A stretch of 64,000 nt of DNA, from contig NZ_LQMT02000019.1 in NCBI RefSeq assembly GCF_001620365.2, positions 12,912 to 76,911 on the forward strand, read 5' to 3'. A program made the position numbers and the translations under genes. Under the pieces are notes generated by a model. That model was given only the letters and a program-made list of their open reading frames with translations. It made no database searches and was not told the origin of the DNA. The stretch comes from Amycolatopsis keratiniphila subsp. keratiniphila. GTDB lineage: Bacteria > Actinomycetota > Actinomycetes > Mycobacteriales > Pseudonocardiaceae. This document shows positions 48,960-57,648 of the stretch, piece after piece. Numbering within the stretch: position 1 is the first letter of the stretch; each line of letters begins with the position of its first letter.

Positions 48960-50999
48960 ATGCGCACCGTCCCGCTGTCCGCCGTCCGCAACCTTGGCAT
49001 CCTCGCCCATGTCGACGCCGGCAAGACGACCCTCACCGAACGGATCCTGTACGTCACCGGCACCACCTACAAACGAGGTGAGGTCCACGACGGCACGACC
49101 GTGACCGACTTCGATTCCCAGGAGCGAGACCGTGGCATCACCATCTTCGCCGCCGCCGTCAGCTGCTCGTGGGACGGCCATCGCGTCAACCTGATCGACA
49201 CCCCCGGCCACGTCGACTTCTCCGACGAGGTCGAACGGTCGCTGCGGGTACTCGACGGCGCGATCGCGGTGTTCGACGGTGTCGCCGGGGTCGAGCCGCA
49301 GAGTGAATCTGTATGGCGTCAGGCCGATCGGCACGGCGTGCCGCGGATCGCGTTCGTCAACAAACTCGACCGGGCGGGTGCCGACCTGGACGCGGCCGTG
49401 GCGTCCATCCGGGAGCGGCTGCATCCGCGTCCGCTGGTGGTCCAGCTGCCGATCGGGGTGGAAGACGGCTTCGTGGGCGTCGTCGACCTGCTGCGGATGC
49501 GGGCACTCGTCTGGGCCGATGGTGCCGAGACCGCGGAGGAAGGACCGATTCCGGAGTCCCTTGTGGACGAAGCGGACCGCCGACGGCGTCTGCTCGACGA
49601 GGCCGTGGCGGAAGCCCACCCGGGCGCGCTGGAGGAGTTCTGCGTGTCGTCGACGGTGTCGACGAAGACGCTGGTCTCGGCGCTGCGCGAGCTGACCCGG
49701 ACCGGCGACGGCGTCGTGGTCCTGTGTGGCTCGGCCTACCGCAACCGCGGGGTGGAGCCGTTGCTGGAAGCCGTGGTGGCGTATTTGCCCGCGCCGTCGG
49801 ATGTTCCGCCGGTTCGGGGCGAGTACGACGGCACGACCCAGGAACGTCCCGCCGATCCGTCGGCGCCGTTCGCGGCACTGGCGTTCAAGGTGACCTCGAC
49901 CGCCACCGGGCGCTTGACGTTCTTGCGGGTGTATTCGGGCACGATCCGGACTTCGGAGGCGGTGATGGACGTGGAGAGCGGGCGTATCGAGCGTATCGGC
50001 CGCATCCTGCGGGTCCAGGCCGACCGGCACACCAGGGTCGACAGCGCCGTCGCGGGCGACATCGTCGCGGTGGTCGGGCTCAAGACGGTCCGTCCCGGCG
50101 CGACGCTGTGCACGCCGTCGGAACCGCTCCTGCTCGAGCCGCCCGTCACGGCCGATCCGGTCGTGTCGGTCGCCGTCGAACCGCGGACGGGTACCGACAC
50201 CGAACGCTTTATGTCGGCGCTGGCACGGCTGGTCGAGGAGGATCCGTCGCTGCTCGCCCGCACCGATCGCGAGACCGGTCAGACCCTGCTGTCGGGCATG
50301 GGCGAACTGCACCTGGAGGTGGCGGTGGAGAAGATCCGGCGCGACCACGGGCTGGACGTCGGCGTCGGGCGGCCCAGGGTCGCCTACCGCGAGACCGTCG
50401 CGCGTGGGGTGTCCGGATTCGTGCACCGGCATGTCAAACAGGACGGCGGTGCCGGGCAGTTCGCCCACGTCGTCATCGACACGGAACCACTGGAGGAAGG
50501 GGAATTCGAGTTCGAGTCCACTGTGGTCGGTGGGCGGGTGCCGAGGGAATACGTCCGTGCCGTCGAAGCGGGTTGCCGTGACGCGCTGGCGGAAGGCCCG
50601 CTCGGCGGGCATCCGGTGACCGGTGTCCGGGTCACGCTGACGGACGGGGCGACCCACCCGAAGGACTCTTCGGAACTGGCGTTCCGGGCGGCCGGGCGAT
50701 TCGCGCTCCGGGCGGCGTTGGCCGCCGGCGGGATGACACTGCTGGAGCCGATCGCCGAAGTGACCGTGACGGTGCCCGAAAGCGCCGTCGGCGTGGTGCT
50801 GGGCGACCTCGCCGCCCGGCGTGGCCGGGTGCTGGGGTCGGTGGTGCGCGCGGGAACGACCGTGGTCACCGCGACCGTGCCGCTGGCCGAACTTTTCGGC
50901 TACGCGACGCGGCTCCGCAGCCGGACCCAGGGGCGGGGCACGTTCACCGCGCGGCCGGTCGGCCACGCTCCGGCACCGGAGGGCCTGCCGGTCCGGTAG
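48960..50999 (+). CDS. EF-G-like translational GTPase (elongation factor G paralogue)
   Basis: 679-aa five-domain translational GTPase, slightly shorter than housekeeping EF-G (about 700). G1 [14 protein letters not shown], switch [10 protein letters not shown]3 DTPGHVDF and G4 NKLD are intact, and [27 protein letters not shown] is EF-G-like rather than Tet(M)-like. Domain II-V regions are recognisable ([40 protein letters not shown]). Probably a secondary EF-G or a ribosome-rescue or antibiotic-protection GTPase: other genes usually found with the main fusA (rpsL, rpsG, tuf) are absent, and an attenuator-like leader precedes it. ATG at 48960 fits the domain onset; GAAAGG lies upstream. Confidence 0.88.
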   Translation: MRTVPLSAVRNLGILAHVDAGKTTLTERILYVTGTTYKRGEVHDGTTVTDFDSQERDRGITIFAAAVSCSWDGHRVNLIDTPGHVDFSDEVERSLRVLDGAIAVFDGVAGVEPQSESVWRQADRHGVPRIAFVNKLDRAGADLDAAVASIRERLHPRPLVVQLPIGVEDGFVGVVDLLRMRALVWADGAETAEEGPIPESLVDEADRRRRLLDEAVAEAHPGALEEFCVSSTVSTKTLVSALRELTRTGDGVVVLCGSAYRNRGVEPLLEAVVAYLPAPSDVPPVRGEYDGTTQERPADPSAPFAALAFKVTSTATGRLTFLRVYSGTIRTSEAVMDVESGRIERIGRILRVQADRHTRVDSAVAGDIVAVVGLKTVRPGATLCTPSEPLLLEPPVTADPVVSVAVEPRTGTDTERFMSALARLVEEDPSLLARTDRETGQTLLSGMGELHLEVAVEKIRRDHGLDVGVGRPRVAYRETVARGVSGFVHRHVKQDGGAGQFAHVVIDTEPLEEGEFEFESTVVGGRVPREYVRAVEAGCRDALAEGPLGGHPVTGVRVTLTDGATHPKDSSELAFRAAGRFALRAALAAGGMTLLEPIAEVTVTVPESAVGVVLGDLAARRGRVLGSVVRAGTTVVTATVPLAELFGYATRLRSRTQGRGTFTARPVGHAPAPEGLPVR

Positions 51000-51021
51000 T
51001 TGGCGCCGGTCCGAAGTCCGA

Positions 51022-51057
51022 CGATGGCCCGCCCACGACGCTGTGGGCGGGCCATCG
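51022..51057. terminator. Bidirectional terminator hairpin
   Basis: CGATGGCCCGCCCAC (51022-51036) pairs perfectly with GTGGGCGGGCCATCG (51043-51057) around a 6-nt loop, giving a 15-bp GC-rich stem 22 bp after the EF-G-like stop and 54 bp from the convergent lipase stop. No long T-tract, as usual for actinobacterial terminators. Confidence 0.8.
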
Positions 51058-51111
51058 CCCGAATCGCTGTCACCCGGCTATCGGGCGCCGGGCGACAGCC
51101 GTCTCAGCCGG

Positions 51112-51885
51112 TCACACCGAAGGCCACGGAGGACGGCAGTTCTGCCGCGGCAGCGCGTGTGATCCGTTGGTGTACACGCCGTCCGCGATCGTGTCCTCCA
51201 TGATCGAACGGTGATCGGTGGGACGGGCCCACTGGTAGCAGAGGTGCTGGGCGAAATAGCCGCCGGGCGCCTCGATGGTGTCGAAGTGGCAGACACCGTC
51301 GGTTTCGATGCAGTAGCGGATGAACGGGATACCGCCGAAGTCGGTGCGCCCGGGCCCGAACGACACGTAGCCGCCGAACGGCGACGGCGCCCCGGTACCC
51401 GCCGGGAGCACCGCGCTGATCCCGCGTCCCGGCGGACCGACGGGCTGCATCGGGTCGGCGAAGATCTTCGCCCGGAACCGCGACTTGTCCACAGCCAGTT
51501 TCCCGTCGGCGATGTCGTTCAGCACCAGGTTCGCGACGAGGGCACCCTGCGAGTAGCCGACGACGGTGAATTCCGCCCCGGGGTTCTCGTCGAACGAACT
51601 CTGGACGACACGCCGGGCCTCTTCGTGTCCGCGAGCGACGCTCTGGTCCATGGGCGTCTGGTCGCAGTTCGGTGCTCCGGCGGCCCCTGCCGGGTAGTGG
51701 ACCACCTTCTTGATCCCGCCCCGCAACCAGGCGTCGTTGTACACGGTCGCGGCCCCGTCGCAAGTGCCGCCGACGAGGATGTAGTAGCGCGCCTGGTCGG
51801 CCTGGGCCGACGGCGCCATGACGCTGATCAAGCCGGTGGCCAGTGCGGCCGCCGCCAGGACCCCCCTGAGCTTCTTCACATTCAT
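51112..51885 (-). CDS. Secreted PE-PPE/cutinase-like lipase or esterase
   Basis: 257-aa exported alpha/beta hydrolase. Signal peptide (GVLAAAALATGLISVMAPSAQA) then YYILVGGTCDGAATVYNDAWL, VVHYPAGAAGAPN, nucleophile S112 in VVGYSQGALVAN, AKIFADPMQPVGPPG and a C-terminal His within DHRSIMEDTI. This is the PE-PPE domain fold first seen in mycobacterial lipases, without any PE or PPE part. Predicted to hydrolyse short- to medium-chain esters outside the cell. ATG at 51885. Confidence 0.87.
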   Translation of the reverse strand: MNVKKLRGVLAAAALATGLISVMAPSAQADQARYYILVGGTCDGAATVYNDAWLRGGIKKVVHYPAGAAGAPNCDQTPMDQSVARGHEEARRVVQSSFDENPGAEFTVVGYSQGALVANLVLNDIADGKLAVDKSRFRAKIFADPMQPVGPPGRGISAVLPAGTGAPSPFGGYVSFGPGRTDFGGIPFIRYCIETDGVCHFDTIEAPGGYFAQHLCYQWARPTDHRSIMEDTIADGVYTNGSHALPRQNCRPPWPSV

Positions 51886-51963
51886 CGTCCTTTCGTTCGA
51901 CTACGGTGCGTGGTCGAACGCTAGGGACGAGTCATGAAATTTTGATGAAACCCCCTTCGGACA

Positions 51964-52314
51964 TCAGCGGTGGGACAGGACGTTGATCACGTGGCCGCTC
52001 GGATCCCGGACGAAGAACCGCCGGACACCCCACGGCTCGTCGGTCAGTTCGTGCACGATCTCCGCACCGGAGGCCTTGGCCGCCGCGTAGCGCGCGTCGA
52101 CGTCGTCGACCTCGATCGAAGCGATCGGCACGACGGGCGCCGTCTCGTCATGGGTCATGAGGCTCAGCTGGACCTCCGGCCGCTCCGGATCGGCCAGGGT
52201 CACGATCCAGCCGTGATCCATCACCACCTCGAAGCCGAGAACCTGTACGTAGAAGGTCTTCGCCTCCTCCAGCGTCCGTGTCTCGAGGTCGGTGACCACT
52301 CTCTTGATCGGCAT
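51964..52314 (-). CDS. VOC (glyoxalase/bleomycin-resistance) family protein
   Basis: 116-aa single vicinal-oxygen-chelate domain: RTLEEAKTFYVQVLGFEVVMDHG, VQLSLMTHDE, IEVDDVDARYAAAKASGAEIVHEL and VRRFFVRDPSGHVINVLSH. Metal-ligand-like His and Glu positions are only partly conserved, so it may be a binding protein rather than an enzyme. ATG at 52314. The upstream MFS gene reads 167 bp into this gene in another frame on the same strand. Confidence 0.87.
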   Translation of the reverse strand: MPIKRVVTDLETRTLEEAKTFYVQVLGFEVVMDHGWIVTLADPERPEVQLSLMTHDETAPVVPIASIEVDDVDARYAAAKASGAEIVHELTDEPWGVRRFFVRDPSGHVINVLSHR

Positions 52315-53536
52315 GTCCGGATACTGGCACAGGGGTCCGACGGTTTCGGGGGAGCAGGAGCGGCGTCGCCAGCATGAGCGCCCCGGCGATGCCGACCGCG
52401 GCGCGCGGGCCGGTGAACATGGCGAGCAGACCCCACAGCGCGGTCAGGCCGGCGGTGGTGAGCTTCCCGGCGATCGACCAGGCCGACAGCGTGCGGGCCG
52501 CGCGGTCGAGGGGCACCTGTTCGAGCCTGCTGGTGGCGAGCACCGGGTTGAACACACCGATACAGGTGATCAAGCAGAGTTCGACGACGATGACCAGGAT
52601 CAGGCCGGGCACACCAGGCTGGATGAAGACGAGCCAAACGGGCCAGCAGACCCGCAGCCAACCGGAGACGAAGAGGACCTTGTCCCGGCCGTACCGCGCG
52701 ACCAAGGGCCGGGAGAGCCGCGCCCCGATCAACCCACCGAGACAGGGCACGGCGAAGGCGACCGCGTACTCCCATGGCGCGAAGCCGAGTTGCCCGAGCA
52801 TCAGCACGGCGAACAGCGGCGCGGTCGCCATGATCAGGCCGTTGACCACGATCGTGTTGACGAACAGGGGCCGCAGCAACGGATGGGCGAGGATGAACCG
52901 CCAGCCCTCCCGCAGGTCGCGGCCGGTCAGCCGGGTACCTACCGGCTTCGCGGGCGGCGGTTCCGCACCGCCCACGGCACGGATCCCGAGCGCCGAAAGC
53001 AGATAGCTGACCGCGTCGGCGGCGATCGTGACCACCGGCCCGAACAGGCCGACGGCGAAACCGCCGAGCGGCGGCCCGAGCACGGTCGCCGTCCAGGTCG
53101 TCGATTCGAACCTGGCGTTCGCGACCAGCAAGTCCTCGCGGGGCAGCAGGGTTTTGAGGAAAGCCCCGCTGGCGGCCAGGAATGTGATGTCGGCCGCCGC
53201 GACGACGACCGACACCGCGAGAAGCTGGCCGAAACCGAGCAGCCCGAACGCGTACGCCACCGGCACGGTCAGCAGCGCCCCGCACCGGACGAGGTCCATC
53301 GCGATCATCACCGGCCGTTTGCACCGGAACTCGACCCATGGGCCGAGCGGCAGCGCGACCACCGCGCCGACGACGAGGCCGGCGGCCGCCAGCAGCGAGA
53401 CCTCGGCGGTGCCCGCGCCGAGCACCACGATCGCGATCAGGCTGAACGCGTCGAACGCGAATCTGGTCCCGAACGCGCTCGCCGCGTATGCCGCCCACAG
53501 CCAGCCGAACCGTCGCCCCAGCGATCTCCCACCCAC
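52148..53536 (-). CDS. MFS carrier (efflux type) with run-on C-terminus
   Basis: 462-aa major facilitator with about 12 TM helices: FGWLWAAYAASAFGTRFAFDAF, GPWVEFRCKRPVMIAMDLVRC in the A motif position, and AWEYAVAF-type second-half helices to ALMLATPLLLP. Resembles the MFS_3/enterobactin-exporter-like group. The last 55 residues (from SGHADQESGHRP) are Gly/Arg/Asp-rich, not membrane-like, and coincide with the VOC gene in a shifted frame, suggesting that the native stop has been lost by a small indel. GTG at 53536 lies two residues before the mature-looking N-terminus; TTG at 53548 is an alternative. Confidence 0.83.
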   Translation of the reverse strand: MGGRSLGRRFGWLWAAYAASAFGTRFAFDAFSLIAIVVLGAGTAEVSLLAAAGLVVGAVVALPLGPWVEFRCKRPVMIAMDLVRCGALLTVPVAYAFGLLGFGQLLAVSVVVAAADITFLAASGAFLKTLLPREDLLVANARFESTTWTATVLGPPLGGFAVGLFGPVVTIAADAVSYLLSALGIRAVGGAEPPPAKPVGTRLTGRDLREGWRFILAHPLLRPLFVNTIVVNGLIMATAPLFAVLMLGQLGFAPWEYAVAFAVPCLGGLIGARLSRPLVARYGRDKVLFVSGWLRVCWPVWLVFIQPGVPGLILVIVVELCLITCIGVFNPVLATSRLEQVPLDRAARTLSAWSIAGKLTTAGLTALWGLLAMFTGPRAAVGIAGALMLATPLLLPRNRRTPVPVSGHADQESGHRPRDTDAGGGEDLLRTGSRLRGGDGSRLDRDPGRSGAAGGPAEPHDP

Positions 53537-53617
53537 ACGCGAGATCAAAGCAAGCCGGAGCCCCGGAGTCGAACAACGGGTCGTTGGCGGGTCACAACCG
53601 CGGGTTGTGCGACCCGC

Positions 53618-54811
53618 TCAGAGCTCCCCGAGCGCGGTGACCGGCGATTCGACGCAGTCGGCGACGAACCGCAGGAACCCGCCGGCGGTCCCGCCGTCGC
53701 ACACCCGATGGTCGAACGCCAGCGTCAGCTCGCAGATCTTCCTCGCCACCAGCTCGCCGTCGACCACCCAAGCGCGGTCGATGATCCGGCCGATGCCGAG
53801 GATCGCCGCCTCCGGGTGATTGATGATCGCGGCCGAGCCGTCCACCCCGAACACCCCGTAGTTGTTGACCGTGAAGGTTCCGCCGGTGAGGCCTGCCGGG
53901 CCGAGCTTTCCTTCCCTGGCCTGTGTGGTCCGATCGCCGATCGCCGCCGAAAGCTCCCTTGTGGACAGTGAGCCCGCGTCGCGGACGACCGGTACGACGA
54001 GCCCGCGGTCGGTCTGCGCGGCGAAACCGAGGTTGATGTCCCGGAGCTGGACGATCTCGTCGCCTTCCACACGGGAGTTCAGCTCGGGGAACTTCCGCAG
54101 GCCCGCGACGGCGAACCGGGCGACGAGACCGAGCAGGCTGACCGGCCGATCCGGCGCGGAGGCGTTGAGCGACTTCCGCGCGGCGACGAGTCCGGTCGCG
54201 TCGACGTCGACCCAGACCGTCGCCTCGGGGATCTGCCGCCGCGAGGTCGTCAGCTTGTCCGCGACCGCCTTGCGGACGCCCGTCAGTGGGATCCGTGTCT
54301 CGCCGTCTCGCTGCTCCGGGACGGCGAGGGCCGCTTCGACGTCGGCGCGCCGGATGATGCCGCCCGGGCCGCTGCCGGTCAGCTTCGTGAGGTCGATCTT
54401 GTTGTCCGCGGCCATTTTGCGGACGAACGGCGAGATCACGCCCGGCGCTTTCGACGGCTTCTCCGGGGTGGCGACGACGGTGCGTGTCCGGCGCCGCCTG
54501 GTCGTGGTGGTCGTGCCGTAGCCGATGAGGACGTTGCCGCTGCCCTCGCTCGCGGTCGTCACGCCGGGTTCGGTGAACCCGGGTCCGATGGTGAGCAGGG
54601 GAGCGCCGACGGGCAGCGACTGGCCGGGTTCGCCGTGGAGGCGGGTGACGACGCCGGCGAACGGCACCGGCACCTCGACGGCCGCCTTCGCGGTCTCGAC
54701 TTCGACGACGGGCTGGTCGACGCCGACGGTGTCGCCTTCCGCGACGAGCCAGGTGACGATGGTGCCCTCGGTCAGGCCCTCGCCGAGGTCGGGGAGCAGG
54801 AAGTCAGGCAC
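53618..54811 (-). CDS. bkdC: Branched-chain 2-oxoacid dehydrogenase E2 (dihydrolipoyl acyltransferase)
   Basis: 397-aa E2. One lipoyl domain with K42 in VEVETAKAAVEVP, a peripheral-subunit-binding domain (ISPFVRKMAADNKIDLTKLTGSGPGG, about 125-160), and an acyltransferase core with active-site FDHRVCDGGTAGGFL near residue 370. Transfers the acyl group from lipoate to CoA, making isobutyryl-, isovaleryl- and 2-methylbutyryl-CoA, which also prime branched fatty acids in actinomycetes. Overlaps the E1-beta stop by 8 bp. E3 (lipoamide dehydrogenase) is not in the window. Confidence 0.92.
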   Translation of the reverse strand: MPDFLLPDLGEGLTEGTIVTWLVAEGDTVGVDQPVVEVETAKAAVEVPVPFAGVVTRLHGEPGQSLPVGAPLLTIGPGFTEPGVTTASEGSGNVLIGYGTTTTTRRRRTRTVVATPEKPSKAPGVISPFVRKMAADNKIDLTKLTGSGPGGIIRRADVEAALAVPEQRDGETRIPLTGVRKAVADKLTTSRRQIPEATVWVDVDATGLVAARKSLNASAPDRPVSLLGLVARFAVAGLRKFPELNSRVEGDEIVQLRDINLGFAAQTDRGLVVPVVRDAGSLSTRELSAAIGDRTTQAREGKLGPAGLTGGTFTVNNYGVFGVDGSAAIINHPEAAILGIGRIIDRAWVVDGELVARKICELTLAFDHRVCDGGTAGGFLRFVADCVESPVTALGEL

Positions 54812-55802
54812 CGGCCACCACCGGTTCGTCGTTCCACTGCAGCCGGGCGACGGTGTCCAGGATCCGGTCGACGTCCGGAAGCTGATGACGCTCCAGCTTC
54901 GGCGGCGGGTAAGGGATGTCGAGCCCGGTCACGCGCAGGACGGGCGCGTGCAGCTGATGGAAGCACTGCTCGGTGATCCTGGCGACCACCTCGGCGCCGT
55001 AGCCACCGAACCCGGCGGCTTCGTGGACGACGACGGCGCGCCCCGTGCGGCGCACCGAGGCGGCGACGGTCTCGTCGTCGAACGGGCTCAGCGACCGCAG
55101 ATCGACCACCTCGACGTCCCAGCCCTCGGCGGTCGCGGCCTCCGCGGTCTCCAGCGCGGTGGCGACCATCGGGCCGTACGCGATGAGCGTGACGTCCTTG
55201 CCCTCGCGGCGCACGACCGCGCGGTCCATGGCCGCGCCCTCCCGGGTGAAGGACACGGGTTCCTTCGACCAGTAGCGGCATTTGGGTTCGAGGAAGATCA
55301 CCGGATCCGGCGAGTCGATCGCGTCGCGCAGGAGGTCGTAGGCGTCCTGCGGAGTACCGGGTGTGACGACGCGCAGGCCGGGCGTGTGGGTGTAGTAGGC
55401 CTCGCTCGAATCGCAGTGGTGCTCCACGCCGCCGATCCCGCCCGCGTAGGGGATCCGGATGACCATCGGCAGCGACAAGGCACCGCGGGTGCGGTTCCGC
55501 AGCTTCGCGACGTGCGAGGTGATCTGCTCGAAGGCGGGATAGGCGAAGGCGTCGAACTGCATTTCGACCACCGGACGGAATCCGCCCATCGCCATCCCGA
55601 CCGCGAACCCGACGATGCCGGACTCGGCCAAGGGCGTGTCGAAACAGCGTTCCTCGCCGAAGTCGGCGGTGATGCCGTCGGTCACCCGGAACACGCCGCC
55701 GAGCGGGCCGACGTCCTCGCCGAAGATCAGCACGCGGTCGTCGTCCTTGACCGCGTCACGCAGGGCGGCGTTGAGCGCTTGTGCCATCGAGAGCTCGGAC
55801 AT
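54804..55802 (-). CDS. bkdB: Branched-chain 2-oxoacid dehydrogenase E1 beta subunit
   Basis: 332-aa transketolase-type subunit: LIFGEDVGPLGGVFRVTDG, CFDTPLAESGIVGFAVGMAMGG, QFDAFAYPAFEQITSHVAKLRNRT and IRIPYAGGIGGVEHHCDSSE, ending with the transketolase C-terminal domain (VVHEAAGFGGYGAEVVARI). With BkdA it forms the thiamine-diphosphate-dependent decarboxylase. Start and the upstream stop share a base (TGATG), so synthesis of the two E1 subunits is coupled. Confidence 0.93.
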   Translation of the reverse strand: MSELSMAQALNAALRDAVKDDDRVLIFGEDVGPLGGVFRVTDGITADFGEERCFDTPLAESGIVGFAVGMAMGGFRPVVEMQFDAFAYPAFEQITSHVAKLRNRTRGALSLPMVIRIPYAGGIGGVEHHCDSSEAYYTHTPGLRVVTPGTPQDAYDLLRDAIDSPDPVIFLEPKCRYWSKEPVSFTREGAAMDRAVVRREGKDVTLIAYGPMVATALETAEAATAEGWDVEVVDLRSLSPFDDETVAASVRRTGRAVVVHEAAGFGGYGAEVVARITEQCFHQLHAPVLRVTGLDIPYPPPKLERHQLPDVDRILDTVARLQWNDEPVVAGA

Positions 55803-56890
55803 CAGGCCTCCAGTTCGGCCGCGACCAGCGCCCGCTGGGCGGCCAGCTGACGGGTCGGGACGGCGTACACGTGCTCGAACAGCGACAACGGATCCGGCTC
55901 CACGTCGGCGTTGAGGGTGTCGCGCACTCCGGCGGCGAACGTCTCGGCCTCGGCTCGGAATCGCTCGATGTCCTTGTCGGACAACAGGTTCTCGTTGGTC
56001 AGGTAGGCCTCGAGGCGGCGAACCGGGTCGGCCGCGCGCCATTTCTCGACTTCGGCCTGGTCGCGGTAACGGGTGGCGTCGTCGGCGTTGGTGTGCGCGT
56101 CGATCCGGTACGTGTGCGCCTCCACCAGGACCGGCCCGCGACCGGAACGCGCGTGCGCGACGGCGTCGTCCAGCACGGACAGGACGGCGAGGGCGTCGTT
56201 GCCGTCGACCTGCTCGGAGCGGACGCCGTAACCGACGCCCTTGTACGCCAGCGCGGGCGCGGCGCTCTGCTTCTCGAACGGCACCGAGATCGCGAAACCG
56301 TTGTTCTGCACGAAGAACACTGCCGGCGCCTTGAACACGGCGGCGAAGTTGAGCGCCTCGTGGAAGTCGCCCTCACTGGTGGCGCCGTCGCCGATGAGCG
56401 CGAACGCGACGGCGTCCTCACCCCGCCGTTGCATCGCGTGGGCGAGTCCGGCGGCGTGCAGGGTCTGCGTCGCCAGCGGGGTGCACTGGGGAGCGACCCG
56501 TGTCTTGGCGGGGTCGTAGCCGCAGTGCGCGTCTCCGCGGAGCAGCGTCAGGATCTCGCCGGGTTCGAGGCCGCGAGCGACCAGTGCGACCGAATCGCGG
56601 TAGGTGGGGAAGAGCCAGTCGGCGTCGGTGAGGGCGAGCGCGCTCGCGACCTGGCAGGCCTCCTGGCCGGCACTGGACGGGTACACGGCGAGGCGGCCCT
56701 GCTTGGTCAGCGCGGTCGCCTGCGCGTCGAACCGGCGGCCGAGCACCATCAACCGGTAGGCCTCGACGAGCCGTTCGGACGGCGGCACGGTATAGCCACC
56801 GTGCTCGTCGACGCGTGTGCCGTCCTCGGCGAGGAACCGCACCGGGGTTCCGGACGGCAGCAACGCGGCGGCAGGGGTCTCCCGCGACAT
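55802..56890 (-). CDS. bkdA: Branched-chain 2-oxoacid dehydrogenase E1 alpha subunit
   Basis: 362-aa ThDP-binding subunit. The cofactor motif GDGATSEGDFHEALNFAAVFKAPAVFFVQNN contains GDG and NN about 28 residues apart. RYRD-type substrate region (FPTYRDSVALVARG) and the phospho-loop-like RIDAHTNADDATRYRD are conserved. Start at 56890 (MSRETPAAALL) after AAAGGTGG; the longer frame upstream runs through the divergent regulator and is rejected. First gene of bkdABC, divergent from an Lrp-type regulator. Confidence 0.92.
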   Translation of the reverse strand: MSRETPAAALLPSGTPVRFLAEDGTRVDEHGGYTVPPSERLVEAYRLMVLGRRFDAQATALTKQGRLAVYPSSAGQEACQVASALALTDADWLFPTYRDSVALVARGLEPGEILTLLRGDAHCGYDPAKTRVAPQCTPLATQTLHAAGLAHAMQRRGEDAVAFALIGDGATSEGDFHEALNFAAVFKAPAVFFVQNNGFAISVPFEKQSAAPALAYKGVGYGVRSEQVDGNDALAVLSVLDDAVAHARSGRGPVLVEAHTYRIDAHTNADDATRYRDQAEVEKWRAADPVRRLEAYLTNENLLSDKDIERFRAEAETFAAGVRDTLNADVEPDPLSLFEHVYAVPTRQLAAQRALVAAELEA

Positions 56891-56968
56891 GGCGCAGCAC
56901 CACCTTTCACAGACATATGATGCTGAGATGGTGGTTTCCGGAGTCCCAGTGTTCAAGAGGCGGGCGAA

Positions 56969-57508
56969 ATGAGCGACAAACTGTCCGCGGAATCGGTTCA
57001 GTCGGACCGAACGTCCAGTAGTGGCGTGGCTCACGGGCCGGATCCGGGACGAACGGTCCTTGCCCTCGACGACATCGATCGGGCCATCCTCGCCGAGCTG
57101 ACCACGGACGGCAGGCTCGCCGTCCGGGCACTGGCGGAACGGCTGCACATCTCGCGCACCAACGCCTACGCGAGGCTGGACAGGCTGATGTCCGAAGGCG
57201 TCATCACCGGCTTCGGCGCCCGTATCGATCCGCGGCGGGCAGGGCTCGGAACGAGCGCGTACATCCTGATCACCGTCGAGCAGACGTCGTGGCGCACGAT
57301 GTCCGCCGAACTGCGGGAAATCCCGTTCGTCGAGCACGTCTCGCTCGTCGGTGGCGATTTCGACATCCTGCTGCTGGTGCGGACGCCGGACAACGCTTCG
57401 CTGCGGGACGTCGTCCTGGAACGGTTGCAGGCGCTGGACGGCGTGCGTTCGACGCGGACCTGGCTGATCTTCGAGGAGCAGCCGGGTGTCGCCCCTCGTG
57501 AGTGGTGA
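56969..57508 (+). CDS. bkdR: Lrp/AsnC-family regulator, probable BkdR
   Basis: 179-aa Lrp/AsnC regulator. A 30-residue polar N-terminal extension precedes the HTH (LDDIDRAILAELTTDGRLAVRALAERLHISRTNAYARLDRL) and a C-terminal RAM domain (YILITVEQTSWRTMSAELREIPFVEHVSLVGGDFDILLLV). Divergent from bkdA with a 78-bp gap, which is the usual position of bkdR, an activator or repressor responding to branched-chain amino acids. The stop codon region forms the left arm of a CGTGAGTGG-type hairpin (57494-57532). Confidence 0.87.
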   Translation: MSDKLSAESVQSDRTSSSGVAHGPDPGRTVLALDDIDRAILAELTTDGRLAVRALAERLHISRTNAYARLDRLMSEGVITGFGARIDPRRAGLGTSAYILITVEQTSWRTMSAELREIPFVEHVSLVGGDFDILLLVRTPDNASLRDVVLERLQALDGVRSTRTWLIFEEQPGVAPREW

Positions 57509-57532
57509 GGATGTGGCACCGCACTCACGAGG
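57494..57532. repeat. CGTGAGTGG-family hairpin overlapping the bkdR stop
   Basis: CCTCGTGAGTG (57494-57504) and CACTCACGAGG (57522-57532) form an 11-bp perfect stem with a 17-nt loop. The left arm includes the last codons of bkdR. Likely terminator, and a shorter relative of the hairpin at 16875-16920. Confidence 0.65.
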
Positions 57533-57576
57533 CGGCACCTGCGACCAGACCGCCGCTCCCCGTAGCCGACGGGGGC

Positions 57577-57619
57577 GAAGGCTCCTTTCGTCGCATCAGA
57601 CTCGGTGAAGGGAGCCTTC
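57577..57619. repeat. GAAGGCTCC hairpin between convergent Lrp genes
   Basis: GAAGGCTCCTTTC (57577-57589) pairs with GAAGGGAGCCTTC (57607-57619), all 13 positions with one G-T wobble, 17-nt loop. It is a shorter, diverged relative of the GTGAAGGCC hairpins at 32681 and 43097. Likely terminator for the convergent genes bkdR and the second Lrp regulator. Confidence 0.65.
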
Positions 57620-57648
57620 AGCCCGCCCAGGCGCAAGGACGGGGGCCT

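Noticed and set aside
48960-50999. Tet(M)/OtrA-type ribosomal protection protein
   Set aside because: Switch and G-domain sequences ([24 protein letters not shown]-like region) follow EF-G rather than Tet(M). Kept as an EF-G paralogue; a protection role is only a hypothesis.
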